DNA from: a virus
DNA length: 41,923 nt
Reading direction: 5' to 3' (one strand)
IMG/VR virus record: IMGVR_UViG_3300025645_000151
Location: 1 to 41,923 of that record
A model generated the notes under the pieces. The model was not told the DNA's origin. It was given only the letters and a program-made list of their open reading frames with translations, and did no database searches. Positions 7,598-13,586 of the stretch are shown one piece after another. Position 1 is the stretch's first letter; every line of letters starts with the position of its first letter. The position numbers and the translations under genes were made by a program.

Positions 7598-7854
7598 GAG
7601 CATTTAGTACACTAGAACTTCTGGTTTGCATTGCGTTGATTTCAATTATGATTTCACTGACTCTGTTCTTTCGATGGGATGATACCAAGAAGGAACTGGA
7701 CGACCAACAAGAGATTCAACAGGCAACAACTGAACTGTGGTTGGTTCGCATCGAAGATCCTACTCAACCAGTCTTTTGGACTTGGGAAGATAGCGAAGGT
7801 GTTCTTTGGATGCTGTCTCGTAAGGATAACAAGGTGAGGAAGGTGGGTCCATGA
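7594..7854 (+). CDS. Type IV prepilin-like protein, 86 aa
   Basis: The N terminus, MRAFSTLELLVCIALISIM, matches the class III (type IV prepilin) signal: a very short basic leader, then F at +1, the key Glu at +5 and a hydrophobic helix of about 20 residues. The residue before the cleavage point is Ala rather than the usual Gly. After the helix come a coiled-coil-like stretch (TKKELDDQQEIQQATTELW) and a short globular end, so it is closer to a minor pseudopilin than to a major pilin. ATG 7594 overlaps the preceding stop (ATGA) and has AGG upstream. It may insert in the host inner membrane or enter the host pilus/type II machinery; both are inferences. A generic one-helix membrane protein is the alternative. 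Confidence 0.65.
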   Translation: MRAFSTLELLVCIALISIMISLTLFFRWDDTKKELDDQQEIQQATTELWLVRIEDPTQPVFWTWEDSEGVLWMLSRKDNKVRKVGP

Positions 7855-8060
7855 AAGAGGTTCATGATTTCGAGGGACCATATCAGATTCACAATACTCA
7901 CGACGGACACACTTTGGTTTTCGTCAAGGGAATCTACGAGGCATTTGATTTTCAGAGTGATCGACTCACGAATATCATTGAAGGCAAAATCAGTGCGTTG
8001 AACACTGAACTGCTGAAATGGAACGCACTTAAAACTTCAAGAATGGAAGATAATGTTTGA
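7851..8060 (+). CDS. Small hypothetical protein, 69 aa
   Basis: The start forms an ATGA overlap with the prepilin-like gene, and the end overlaps the next start by eight bases. The sequence (MKEVHDFEGPYQIHNTHDGH, then FVKGIYEAFDFQSDRLTNII) is soluble and mixed alpha/beta, with a helical C-terminal half. No family is recognised. Tight coupling to the prepilin-like and membrane-protein genes suggests that the three work together, but nothing in the sequence proves it. Confidence 0.55.
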   Translation: MKEVHDFEGPYQIHNTHDGHTLVFVKGIYEAFDFQSDRLTNIIEGKISALNTELLKWNALKTSRMEDNV

Positions 8061-8307
8061 ACAACAGTACGCAATGACTATGCTTTTGATTATGACCGTG
8101 ACCAATGTCTTTCTTGGTATTGCAATGGTCGCAGGATTTATCCCGATTGAATACGGAATGTCGCTTGCTTTCTTTGCAATGTGTGGTATAATCTGGAAGT
8201 GCAAGGTGGATCTCATGGGCAATGTTCGCCTCTGGGAGAACCCGAAGCAGTATCGAGAACGTATGGATAATCGAATTCTCCGTGGAAGGTTTGAAGAGGA
8301 TAAGTGA
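8053..8307 (+). CDS. Small two-helix membrane protein, 84 aa
   Basis: Residues about 7-26 (AMTMLLIMTVTNVFLGIAMV) and 28-47 (FIPIEYGMSLAFFAMCGIIW) are two hydrophobic segments, followed by a charged tail (NPKQYRERMDNRILRGRFEE). It therefore probably sits in the inner membrane with a basic cytoplasmic tail. The start overlaps the previous gene. A promoter-like element lies inside the gene at 8165-8192. It follows the prepilin-like gene by two places, so a joint role at the host envelope, for example superinfection exclusion, is conceivable but unproven. Confidence 0.55.
   Translation: MFEQQYAMTMLLIMTVTNVFLGIAMVAGFIPIEYGMSLAFFAMCGIIWKCKVDLMGNVRLWENPKQYRERMDNRILRGRFEEDK
8165..8192 (+). promoter_or_regulatory. 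Candidate internal promoter ahead of the zinc-finger and SET genes
   Basis: TTGCTT (8165-8170) and a perfect TATAAT (8187-8192) are 16 bases apart, and the -10 box is preceded by TGTGG exactly as at 7119. It lies inside the membrane-protein gene and would give extra transcription of the zinc-finger and SET genes. Confidence 0.45.
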
Positions 8308-8312
8308 TATAT

Positions 8313-8522
8313 ATGAACTGTCTTGACTGTAATAACGAAATTCCTGCTGCTCGCATCGAAGCGATCGGCGAAACTGACTACTGCGTGAACTGTGCAGACA
8401 AGCACGCGGCGCCCGTTGTAGCACGAATGATCTACTCGCATAAAACTGCGGGTGAAGTCTTTATCGCCAAGGGCAAAGAGAACGTCCGACGACTCAACCG
8501 AGAGTATTCTCGGGCACGGTAA
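8313..8522 (+). CDS. DksA/TraR-type C4 zinc-finger protein, 69 aa
   Basis: The protein starts MNCLDCNNEIPAARIEAIGE and continues TDYCVNC, giving C3-x2-C6-x17-C24-x2-C27. That spacing and the IPAARIEA segment are those of the DksA/TraR zinc finger, whose members bind RNA polymerase near its secondary channel and retune promoter choice. The N-terminal coiled coil of DksA and TraR is absent; instead a basic helical tail follows (AKGKENVRRLNREYSRAR). Thus only the zinc module is certain and polymerase binding is inferred. ATG 8313 is preferred to GTG 8304. It lies between a membrane protein and a SET protein, a context that suits host takeover. Confidence 0.7.
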   Translation: MNCLDCNNEIPAARIEAIGETDYCVNCADKHAAPVVARMIYSHKTAGEVFIAKGKENVRRLNREYSRAR

Positions 8523-8546
8523 TATATACTTTAAAGGATATTCATC

Positions 8547-9104
8547 ATGAAAGAAGAACTAAAGATTTCAACTAAGGTTGCTGTTCGTCAATCTAATCTA
8601 CACCGCTACGGTCTATTCGCAAAGGAAGCGATCGAAAAGGGTGAGGTTATTGAAGAGACGATCTTCGTCCGCACCACCCATAGGTCGCAGAACGAGAACC
8701 GTGACCCCGCCCTTCACCACTATTCCTACGGCATCAACTGCAACTGTGAGAAGTGTCAGAAGGAAGGCATTAACTTTGCTATTCCGTTTGGTTATTGTCA
8801 GTTTACCAACCACTCTCTAGAACCCAACGCCGTTCTAGTTCACGACTACACCGAGTCCGTTACTGCTCTAACTGCCCTTGATGATATCAAGGAAGGTGAC
8901 GAGATCCTTATGAACTACGGTGAAGGATTCCAGAACTGGTTAGATAAGGTTAATGAGATTCAAGAAAACATGAAGTTGGCTAACTCAGAACAAACTAAAA
9001 AGTTTGAAGAGGGACCACTCAAGTTTAGACCAAGGTCAGTAGAAGAAGCCGCTGTTGATCGAGGTATCAATAAAACTATTGAGGCCGCAAACGAAGAAGA
9101 GTGA
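8547..9104 (+). CDS. SET-domain protein, probable lysine methyltransferase, 185 aa
   Basis: Residues about 18-35 (LHRYGLFAKEAIEKGEVI) match the start of a SET domain, 88-94 (NHSLEPN) the cofactor/active-site NHS-x2-PN signature, and 110-125 (ALDDIKEGDEILMNYG) the closing motif with its tyrosine. A Cys cluster (NCNCEKCQKE, residues 64-73) lies between. SET enzymes transfer a methyl group from S-adenosylmethionine to protein lysines; the target here is unknown. AAAGGA precedes ATG 8547. A polar tail of about 55 residues follows the domain. It ends exactly where the convergent minus gene ends: the two stops share TGATCA. Confidence 0.85.
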   Translation: MKEELKISTKVAVRQSNLHRYGLFAKEAIEKGEVIEETIFVRTTHRSQNENRDPALHHYSYGINCNCEKCQKEGINFAIPFGYCQFTNHSLEPNAVLVHDYTESVTALTALDDIKEGDEILMNYGEGFQNWLDKVNEIQENMKLANSEQTKKFEEGPLKFRPRSVEEAAVDRGINKTIEAANEEE

Positions 9105-10541
9105 TCAAGCGGGAACGACGGGAGTATCGTCTGGCTCAACATCCTCACCACCGCCAGGTTTCTTTCCTAACTCATCACATGGTTTAGGCACTATATCGCA
9201 TTTGTAAAAAACGTTTCCACAAGAACCACATTTTTTATTTGTGACCTTGGTACAGTGACCTGCTTGAACATTACAGTCCATCCACCCCGGAACGGCTCCG
9301 TCTCTAAAGAAGTAGTTCGCCCCTCCTGTTGGATCTTCCATACCACGATAGTTTGAGTGACCAATTTGATTACAGATCTTTTCTGCTGATTTTATACATC
9401 TTTTTTCTAAAGAATTATCTGTGGTCTTGCAGAAACATTCATTGAATTTTTTTGCTCCCCATCCACCAGAAAATCTATTACGCAATCTTGCCATATCACA
9501 ATAACTGTCTTCATCTCTTCCGGTGCCGTCATCTGGTGGGATTGCTCCGCCTGGAACTCTATCTCTTCTTCGATTCCATATGACCCATGCGTTACATATT
9601 TGACATTGATCGTCATTGCACTCAGCCTCTGCATAGACAAGACACTTACAACACTCCATGTCTCTCTTTAACCAGTCTTTAAATGGTTTTCCAGTCATAG
9701 GAGTCGGCATTGGTCCGTAGATGGGCGGTTCACAATCCCCTCCTAAGGCACCTGTTGTTACATAAAGAACAGGTTCATAAGAAGAAGATTCTGATACAGG
9801 AGGCTCTTCTCCATAAACAGAAACAATAACCTGCTCTTCAGAGGCATCTTCTTGAACTACTTGTTCTGTTACATCAATACATTCAATACCATTTTGAGTA
9901 TAGATGCTTTCTACTGTATATCGACTATTATTCTTACTGGTCTTTGCAAACTCTAAGACAGAGCCAGGTACAACACCCAAGTGACTGATAGACTGACTTG
10001 GAAGTAGGTTTAAGATTTTACTGATTGAAGTGGAGTCTTCATTCGTTTGAGTTTTAGTCCACTGGGGTAGATCGATGAAGTATCTACCATCAAACACAGA
10101 AGCAGTTGTTGATGTTATAGTAGTGCCTTTAGTCGCCACTAAGATTTTCTTTGAAACATCAACAGTTGAGATCGTGTAGGTGTCTGCGAAATTGGTTAGT
10201 GGAACACCAGTAACTTCATTGATAAAATTGCAGGTGGACTCAATACCACCATCTAGTGTTAGCGTAGCACCAGCACTAAGTCCTCGGAAGAAGCCATCAA
10301 AGATTGATGCTTCATCTCCAGTGACCTGCGAGTAGTCAAACATTACAGTTTGTCTATCAGGCTTTACAACTACACTAGGACGCAAAGAGAAACGAGTCTT
10401 CTTTTCATCTAAAAGAAAGTCAGTATTCGATGAGGCAAAGTATAGTCCATATACAGTTGCACTATTTTGTCGAATCAGATTATCACTCGTCTCTACTGCT
10501 TTTTTATTTGCAGTAGAAGTTCTCTTTGGTCTTCTTATCAT
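9105..10541 (-). CDS. Structural protein fused to a SleB-type cell-wall hydrolase domain, 478 aa
   Basis: Residues 1-240 are strand-rich and resemble a virion domain (RFSLRPSVVV, FFRGLSAGATLTLDGG). After a Pro/Ser-rich linker, residues about 297-450 read like a SleB/Hydrolase_2 wall hydrolase: LVYAEAECNDDQC with candidate catalytic Glu305, then NAWVIWNRR, later MEDPTGGANYFF, PGW and GNVFYKC, in the order seen in that family. SleB enzymes cut peptidoglycan glycan strands. The domain has many extra cysteines, suggesting disulphides or metal. The gene starts one base after the stop of the minus-strand repeat protein, so they form an operon. A virion-carried enzyme that opens the wall on entry is the best reading; an endolysin is the alternative. 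Confidence 0.65.
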   Translation of the reverse strand: MIRRPKRTSTANKKAVETSDNLIRQNSATVYGLYFASSNTDFLLDEKKTRFSLRPSVVVKPDRQTVMFDYSQVTGDEASIFDGFFRGLSAGATLTLDGGIESTCNFINEVTGVPLTNFADTYTISTVDVSKKILVATKGTTITSTTASVFDGRYFIDLPQWTKTQTNEDSTSISKILNLLPSQSISHLGVVPGSVLEFAKTSKNNSRYTVESIYTQNGIECIDVTEQVVQEDASEEQVIVSVYGEEPPVSESSSYEPVLYVTTGALGGDCEPPIYGPMPTPMTGKPFKDWLKRDMECCKCLVYAEAECNDDQCQICNAWVIWNRRRDRVPGGAIPPDDGTGRDEDSYCDMARLRNRFSGGWGAKKFNECFCKTTDNSLEKRCIKSAEKICNQIGHSNYRGMEDPTGGANYFFRDGAVPGWMDCNVQAGHCTKVTNKKCGSCGNVFYKCDIVPKPCDELGKKPGGGEDVEPDDTPVVPA

Positions 10542-10542
10542 A

Positions 10543-12021
10543 TCAAGAACCTATTACATGGATTGTAGATGATCTGGAATCTGTGCGAACAAAGATCTTG
10601 GATGGATCTAAGATGCTTATGAATAACTCTTCGCCAGGAAGAAGGGGGAAACCATTACTTGTGCTATTCACAAGAGAAGTTGCACCCACAAAAATACTTC
10701 CTATATTACTAGAAGAAGATTTAATCGTCACACCATTTTGTAGTGTTGCTGAAGCAAGAGGTTTACCAGCACCAGAAACCTTAACAGTGGCAACATAAAT
10801 CTGACTAGGAGGAGTAACTCGATCCATACTAGTCTTCACTAGTTTATCGTTTCCTACTGTTACTACAGAATCAGAGAGTGTCGTTAGTGAAGTGTTTGCG
10901 GTGTCTACCTTAGCACCAACTCCAGATACAGTGTTGTTGAGAGTGCCAATCTTTTGATTGGCTTGTGTAATCTGAGCGGCAGTAGTGGCACCGTGAGTCA
11001 CTAGATCACCGACCACTGTAACTTGATCAGAGGCAGTTAGATCACGAATATCAAGATCGGTGGCAGAGACGACAACCGAGTCTCCCGCACCTTCTCCTTG
11101 GACCGTTACAGGGACCATTCCTGCTCTACCCTCGACTGCTAGGGTGGTTCCAGCGGTGTTAGAGACCCCGATATCGCTTGCTACATTGACTGAGAACGTA
11201 ACTCCAGTGACACTATCGAACGCGACCTTCAGAGCGTCTCCAGAGACTCCTAGAGCGGTCCCTGCTGCGTAGAGATCGACTGGGAGGGTCGTACCTCCAG
11301 CAGAGTTATATACCGCTACAGAGTCCGTTCCTGCTGCGAGATCCCGTATGTCAAGATCAGTTGCAATGGCAGTAACGGTTCCAGTGACTCCCACGTTAGA
11401 GGCAGTAGTACCAACCACAGTGACAACATCAGTGGCAGTTAAGTTACGAATATCAAGATCAGTGGCAGATACGGAAACTGCCATTCCACCAGAGATTCCT
11501 TGAACAGCCACATAATCAGATAGAGTAGATCCTGTGTAGCCTATTGTTCCGCCAGTTAGGTTGCGAATATCAAGATCAGTGGCAGACACAGCGAGTGCTT
11601 GTCCACCAGAGATACCCTGTACCGCTCCAGTAACTTCTACGGCAGAGTATACTGCTGGATTACCAGCAGAACCAATAACACCTGTAGCACCCGAAGTTCC
11701 CGTTACGCCACCAGCAACGATTACCTTGAGGTATGCTGCGGTGCTTCCGTAAACAGCCATCGAGTTACCGATGTTGAATGTTCCCTTGACTTTCAACTCA
11801 CCATCTTCTATAATAGATGCAGTTGATCCTCCGGAGTATCCAGAGAACAACTGAACAGGCATAGGATTGTTATTTGATACGCGAGTTGAAGTGGTGGTGT
11901 CACCAAATACGGGTTTGATGATTTGAACTTGTGCGTCTGCACTAACACCGAACCCGTCATCTGTAGCCATATTATATGTGGCACCTGAAGGTCCGCTAGC
12001 GACGATAATGTTATCAGCCAT
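10543..12021 (-). CDS. Repeat-containing phage structural protein, 492 aa
   Basis: The protein is rich in Ala, Gly, Ser, Thr and Val and carries four copies of a T-D-L-D-I-R-(N/D)-L unit, three of them preceded by VSA and two by VQGISGG. This is characteristic of elongated beta-structured virion proteins. A helical stretch (AAQITQANQKIGTLNNTVSG) near residue 350 may be a trimerising coil. The C-terminal part is another beta domain. GGAG precedes ATG 12021. It lies directly upstream of the SleB-fusion gene, so the two may assemble on the same structure. Tail fibre, head decoration and neck fibre are all possible; the sequence does not decide. Confidence 0.65.
   Translation of the reverse strand: MADNIIVASGPSGATYNMATDDGFGVSADAQVQIIKPVFGDTTTSTRVSNNNPMPVQLFSGYSGGSTASIIEDGELKVKGTFNIGNSMAVYGSTAAYLKVIVAGGVTGTSGATGVIGSAGNPAVYSAVEVTGAVQGISGGQALAVSATDLDIRNLTGGTIGYTGSTLSDYVAVQGISGGMAVSVSATDLDIRNLTATDVVTVVGTTASNVGVTGTVTAIATDLDIRDLAAGTDSVAVYNSAGGTTLPVDLYAAGTALGVSGDALKVAFDSVTGVTFSVNVASDIGVSNTAGTTLAVEGRAGMVPVTVQGEGAGDSVVVSATDLDIRDLTASDQVTVVGDLVTHGATTAAQITQANQKIGTLNNTVSGVGAKVDTANTSLTTLSDSVVTVGNDKLVKTSMDRVTPPSQIYVATVKVSGAGKPLASATLQNGVTIKSSSSNIGSIFVGATSLVNSTSNGFPLLPGEELFISILDPSKIFVRTDSRSSTIHVIGS
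11035..11592 (-). repeat. Four coding repeats of the TDLDIR unit
   Basis: On the plus strand, near-identical copies of a segment containing atatcaagatc(a/g)gt(g/t)gc occur at about 11047, 11347, 11449 and 11568. Each encodes A-T-D-L-D-I-R on the minus strand. The copies are close at the DNA level, consistent with recent internal duplication or gene conversion. Confidence 0.65.
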
Positions 12022-12034
12022 GATCTACTCCGAT

Positions 12035-12063
12035 ATGATATTCTGATCTTTAATATATATAAT
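12035..12063 (+). promoter_or_regulatory. Weak candidate promoter ahead of the gp33-like gene
   Basis: TATAAT at 12058-12063 is preceded at 17 bases by ATGATA (four of six matches to TTGACA). It lies in the short divergent region between the minus repeat gene and the gp33-like gene. The region is AT-rich, so a chance match is quite possible. Confidence 0.3.
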
Positions 12064-12090
12064 AGTAACCAACACCCAAAAGGATTCGTA

Positions 12091-12309
12091 ATGATTGAAG
12101 ATATAAACTTCCCACATGAGATTGAAACTTATGTGAAGGAAAATGGTGGAACCTACGTTGAGGCTGTATTGAGTATTTGCGAAGAATACGATATTGATCC
12201 CGTATTCGTTGCAAAGACTCTTACAAAGCCTATTATCGAGAAGTTGGAAATCGAAGGCAGAGATCTCAATATCTTGCCTCAACTAACCTCAGCAAAACTC
12301 CCAATTTAA
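12091..12309 (+). CDS. 33: gp33-like late-transcription co-activator, 72 aa
   Basis: The pattern EAVLSICEEYDIDPVFVAKTL, then PIIEKLEIEGRDLNILPQ and a KLP ending resembles the small gp33 proteins of marine T4-like phages. gp33 bridges the gp55 late sigma factor, RNA polymerase and the gp45 sliding clamp to activate late promoters; exact TATAAATA boxes are present in this window. It is shorter than T4 gp33 (112 residues), as in marine relatives. AAAGGA precedes ATG 12091. In T4, gene 33 also lies close to gene 32, which follows here after one small gene. The call rests on remembered family features and neighbourhood. Confidence 0.65.
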   Translation: MIEDINFPHEIETYVKENGGTYVEAVLSICEEYDIDPVFVAKTLTKPIIEKLEIEGRDLNILPQLTSAKLPI

Positions 12310-12313
12310 TGAC

Positions 12314-12553
12314 ATGAACCAGCACACATTCTCTGGATGGAAAAATAAGAATAGACGACAAGGCTATAAAAAGTCATTCAAGATAATCAAGGATGATAAA
12401 TTTTATAGTGATGTAGAAAAAGTCATGAAGAAAAGAGATCTTACTCGCAGTAAGGCTATAGAGGTAGTAGAAGGCTGGAGAATGAAAGATCAACAGAGTA
12501 AAGATTATAGGCAAAATGGTAAGAAAAGAAAGAAAAATAAAATACAACCTTAG
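12314..12553 (+). CDS. Small basic hypothetical protein, 79 aa
   Basis: The protein is dominated by Lys and Arg (KNKNRRQGYKKSFKIIKDDK at the start, KKRKKNK at the end) with one predicted helical segment (DVEKVMKKRDLTRSKAIEVV). This suggests a nucleic-acid-binding protein. In T4 the neighbour of gene 33 is dsbA, a small DNA-binding protein near late promoters; position would allow that, but I see no sequence proof. It starts four bases after the gp33-like stop with a weak ribosome site, suggesting coupling. Its stop codon is directly followed by the gene 32 promoter. Confidence 0.55.
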   Translation: MNQHTFSGWKNKNRRQGYKKSFKIIKDDKFYSDVEKVMKKRDLTRSKAIEVVEGWRMKDQQSKDYRQNGKKRKKNKIQP

Positions 12554-12581
12554 TTGACAAATGACTTTTGGGTGGTATAAT
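12554..12581 (+). promoter_or_regulatory. Consensus promoter of gene 32
   Basis: A perfect TTGACA (12554-12559), a 16-base spacer ending GGTGG and a perfect TATAAT (12576-12581) start on the base after the upstream stop codon. Transcription should begin near 12588, giving a leader of about 68 bases before the gene 32 ATG. Confidence 0.8.
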
Positions 12582-12596
12582 AAATCTAACATTCGT

Positions 12597-12640
12597 GCAA
12601 GGTAGTTCCTTGCGTAACTCAGGCTAGGGTAGATCCCTAG
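12597..12640 (+). promoter_or_regulatory. Twin-hairpin leader of gene 32, candidate autoregulatory operator
   Basis: Two perfect six-base-pair hairpins with five-base loops stand in tandem: GCAAGG-TAGTT-CCTTGC (12597-12613) and CTAGGG-TAGAT-CCCTAG (12624-12640). The ribosome site AAAGGAA follows at 12644-12650. T4 gp32 represses its own translation by binding a structured leader and the adjacent single strand. These hairpins could play that nucleating role here; this is inferred. Confidence 0.55.
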
Positions 12641-12655
12641 AGAAAGGAAAAGCAT

Positions 12656-13534
12656 ATGGGCTTTTCAGACATGAAGAAGAGAAGCGGAGATGTATCTGCT
12701 CTCTCGGACAAGATGGAAAAGATGAATGACAAGAAGTCTTACAAGGATGACCGCTACTGGCGTCCTGAACTAGACAAGTCGAGTAATGGTTATGCCGTTA
12801 TTCGATTCCTCCCCGCTCCTGGCGATGAGGAACTCCCGTTCGCTCGTCTTTACACTCACGGATTTCAGGGTAAGGGTGGTTGGTTCATTGAGAACTGTCC
12901 CACCACTATCGGTGGCAAGTGTCCACTCTGTGAGGTAAACAACGATCTTTGGAACAGCGGACTTGAATCTGATAAGGATATTGCTCGACAGCGTAAGCGT
13001 CGTCTCTCCTACATCAGTAACATTCTTGTGGTGAGCGATCCCAGCAACCCACAGAATGAGGGTAAGGTCTTCCTCTACAAGTATGGTAAGAAGATCTTTG
13101 ACAAGATTCAGGAATCTATGAAGCCTGAATTTGCAGACGAAACTCCAGTCGATCCCTTCGACTTCTGGAAGGGTGCCAACTTCAAACTCAAGGTTCGTAA
13201 GGTTGCTGGTTACATCAACTACGACAAGAGTGAGTTCGAGGCACAGTCTGCTCTGTTTGATGGTGATGATACTCGTCTTGAGGATCTGTGGAAGTCTGAA
13301 TACTCTCTTACTGAGATTATTGCTCCCGATCAGTTCAAGTCTTACGAGGAACTCAAGGCGCGTCTCAACGACGTTCTCGGTAACGACATTCGTTCTACTC
13401 AGGATGATGCTGTTACTGAAACCGCAGAGACTAGTGAGCCTGAGGTCACTACTGCTCCCGCAGCCGCTCCCACTGCTGAGACTGAAGAGGACGCCTTGTC
13501 CTTCTTCAACAAACTCGCAGCAGATGACGAGTGA
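12656..13534 (+). CDS. 32: Single-stranded DNA-binding protein gp32
   Basis: The length (292 residues) is close to T4 gp32 (301). A basic N-terminal arm (MKKRSGDVSALSDKMEKM) for cooperative self-binding is followed by YWRPELDKSSNGYAVIRFLP, a hallmark of the family core. The zinc site is visible as H68, C81, C89 and C92 (YTHGF, ENCP, KCPLCEVN). The C-terminal part is Glu/Ala-rich and ends FFNKLAADDE, the acidic tail that recruits replication partners. gp32 coats single-stranded DNA in replication, recombination and repair. It has its own strong promoter, a hairpin leader and a terminator, so it is an independent transcription unit. Confidence 0.95.
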   Translation: MGFSDMKKRSGDVSALSDKMEKMNDKKSYKDDRYWRPELDKSSNGYAVIRFLPAPGDEELPFARLYTHGFQGKGGWFIENCPTTIGGKCPLCEVNNDLWNSGLESDKDIARQRKRRLSYISNILVVSDPSNPQNEGKVFLYKYGKKIFDKIQESMKPEFADETPVDPFDFWKGANFKLKVRKVAGYINYDKSEFEAQSALFDGDDTRLEDLWKSEYSLTEIIAPDQFKSYEELKARLNDVLGNDIRSTQDDAVTETAETSEPEVTTAPAAAPTAETEEDALSFFNKLAADDE

Positions 13535-13554
13535 AAAACAGGAGAGGGATGATC

Positions 13555-13583
13555 AGGGGAGTGGCTTCGGTCACTCCCCTTTT
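13555..13583 (+). terminator. Rho-independent terminator after gene 32
   Basis: The stem GGGGAGTGGC pairs with GTCACTCCCC around a UUCG tetraloop, with one G-U pair, and is followed by TTTT. It begins 20 bases after the gp32 stop and sits between the convergent gp32 and tape-measure genes. On the minus strand no T run follows, so it is mainly a plus-strand terminator. Confidence 0.9.
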
Positions 13584-13586
13584 CTA

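Noticed and set aside
9105-10541. Dockerin or G-x-CC module in the SleB-fusion protein
   Set aside because: The cysteines do not follow the G-x-CC spacing and no D-x-N-x-DG loop is present; they are better explained as additions within the hydrolase domain.
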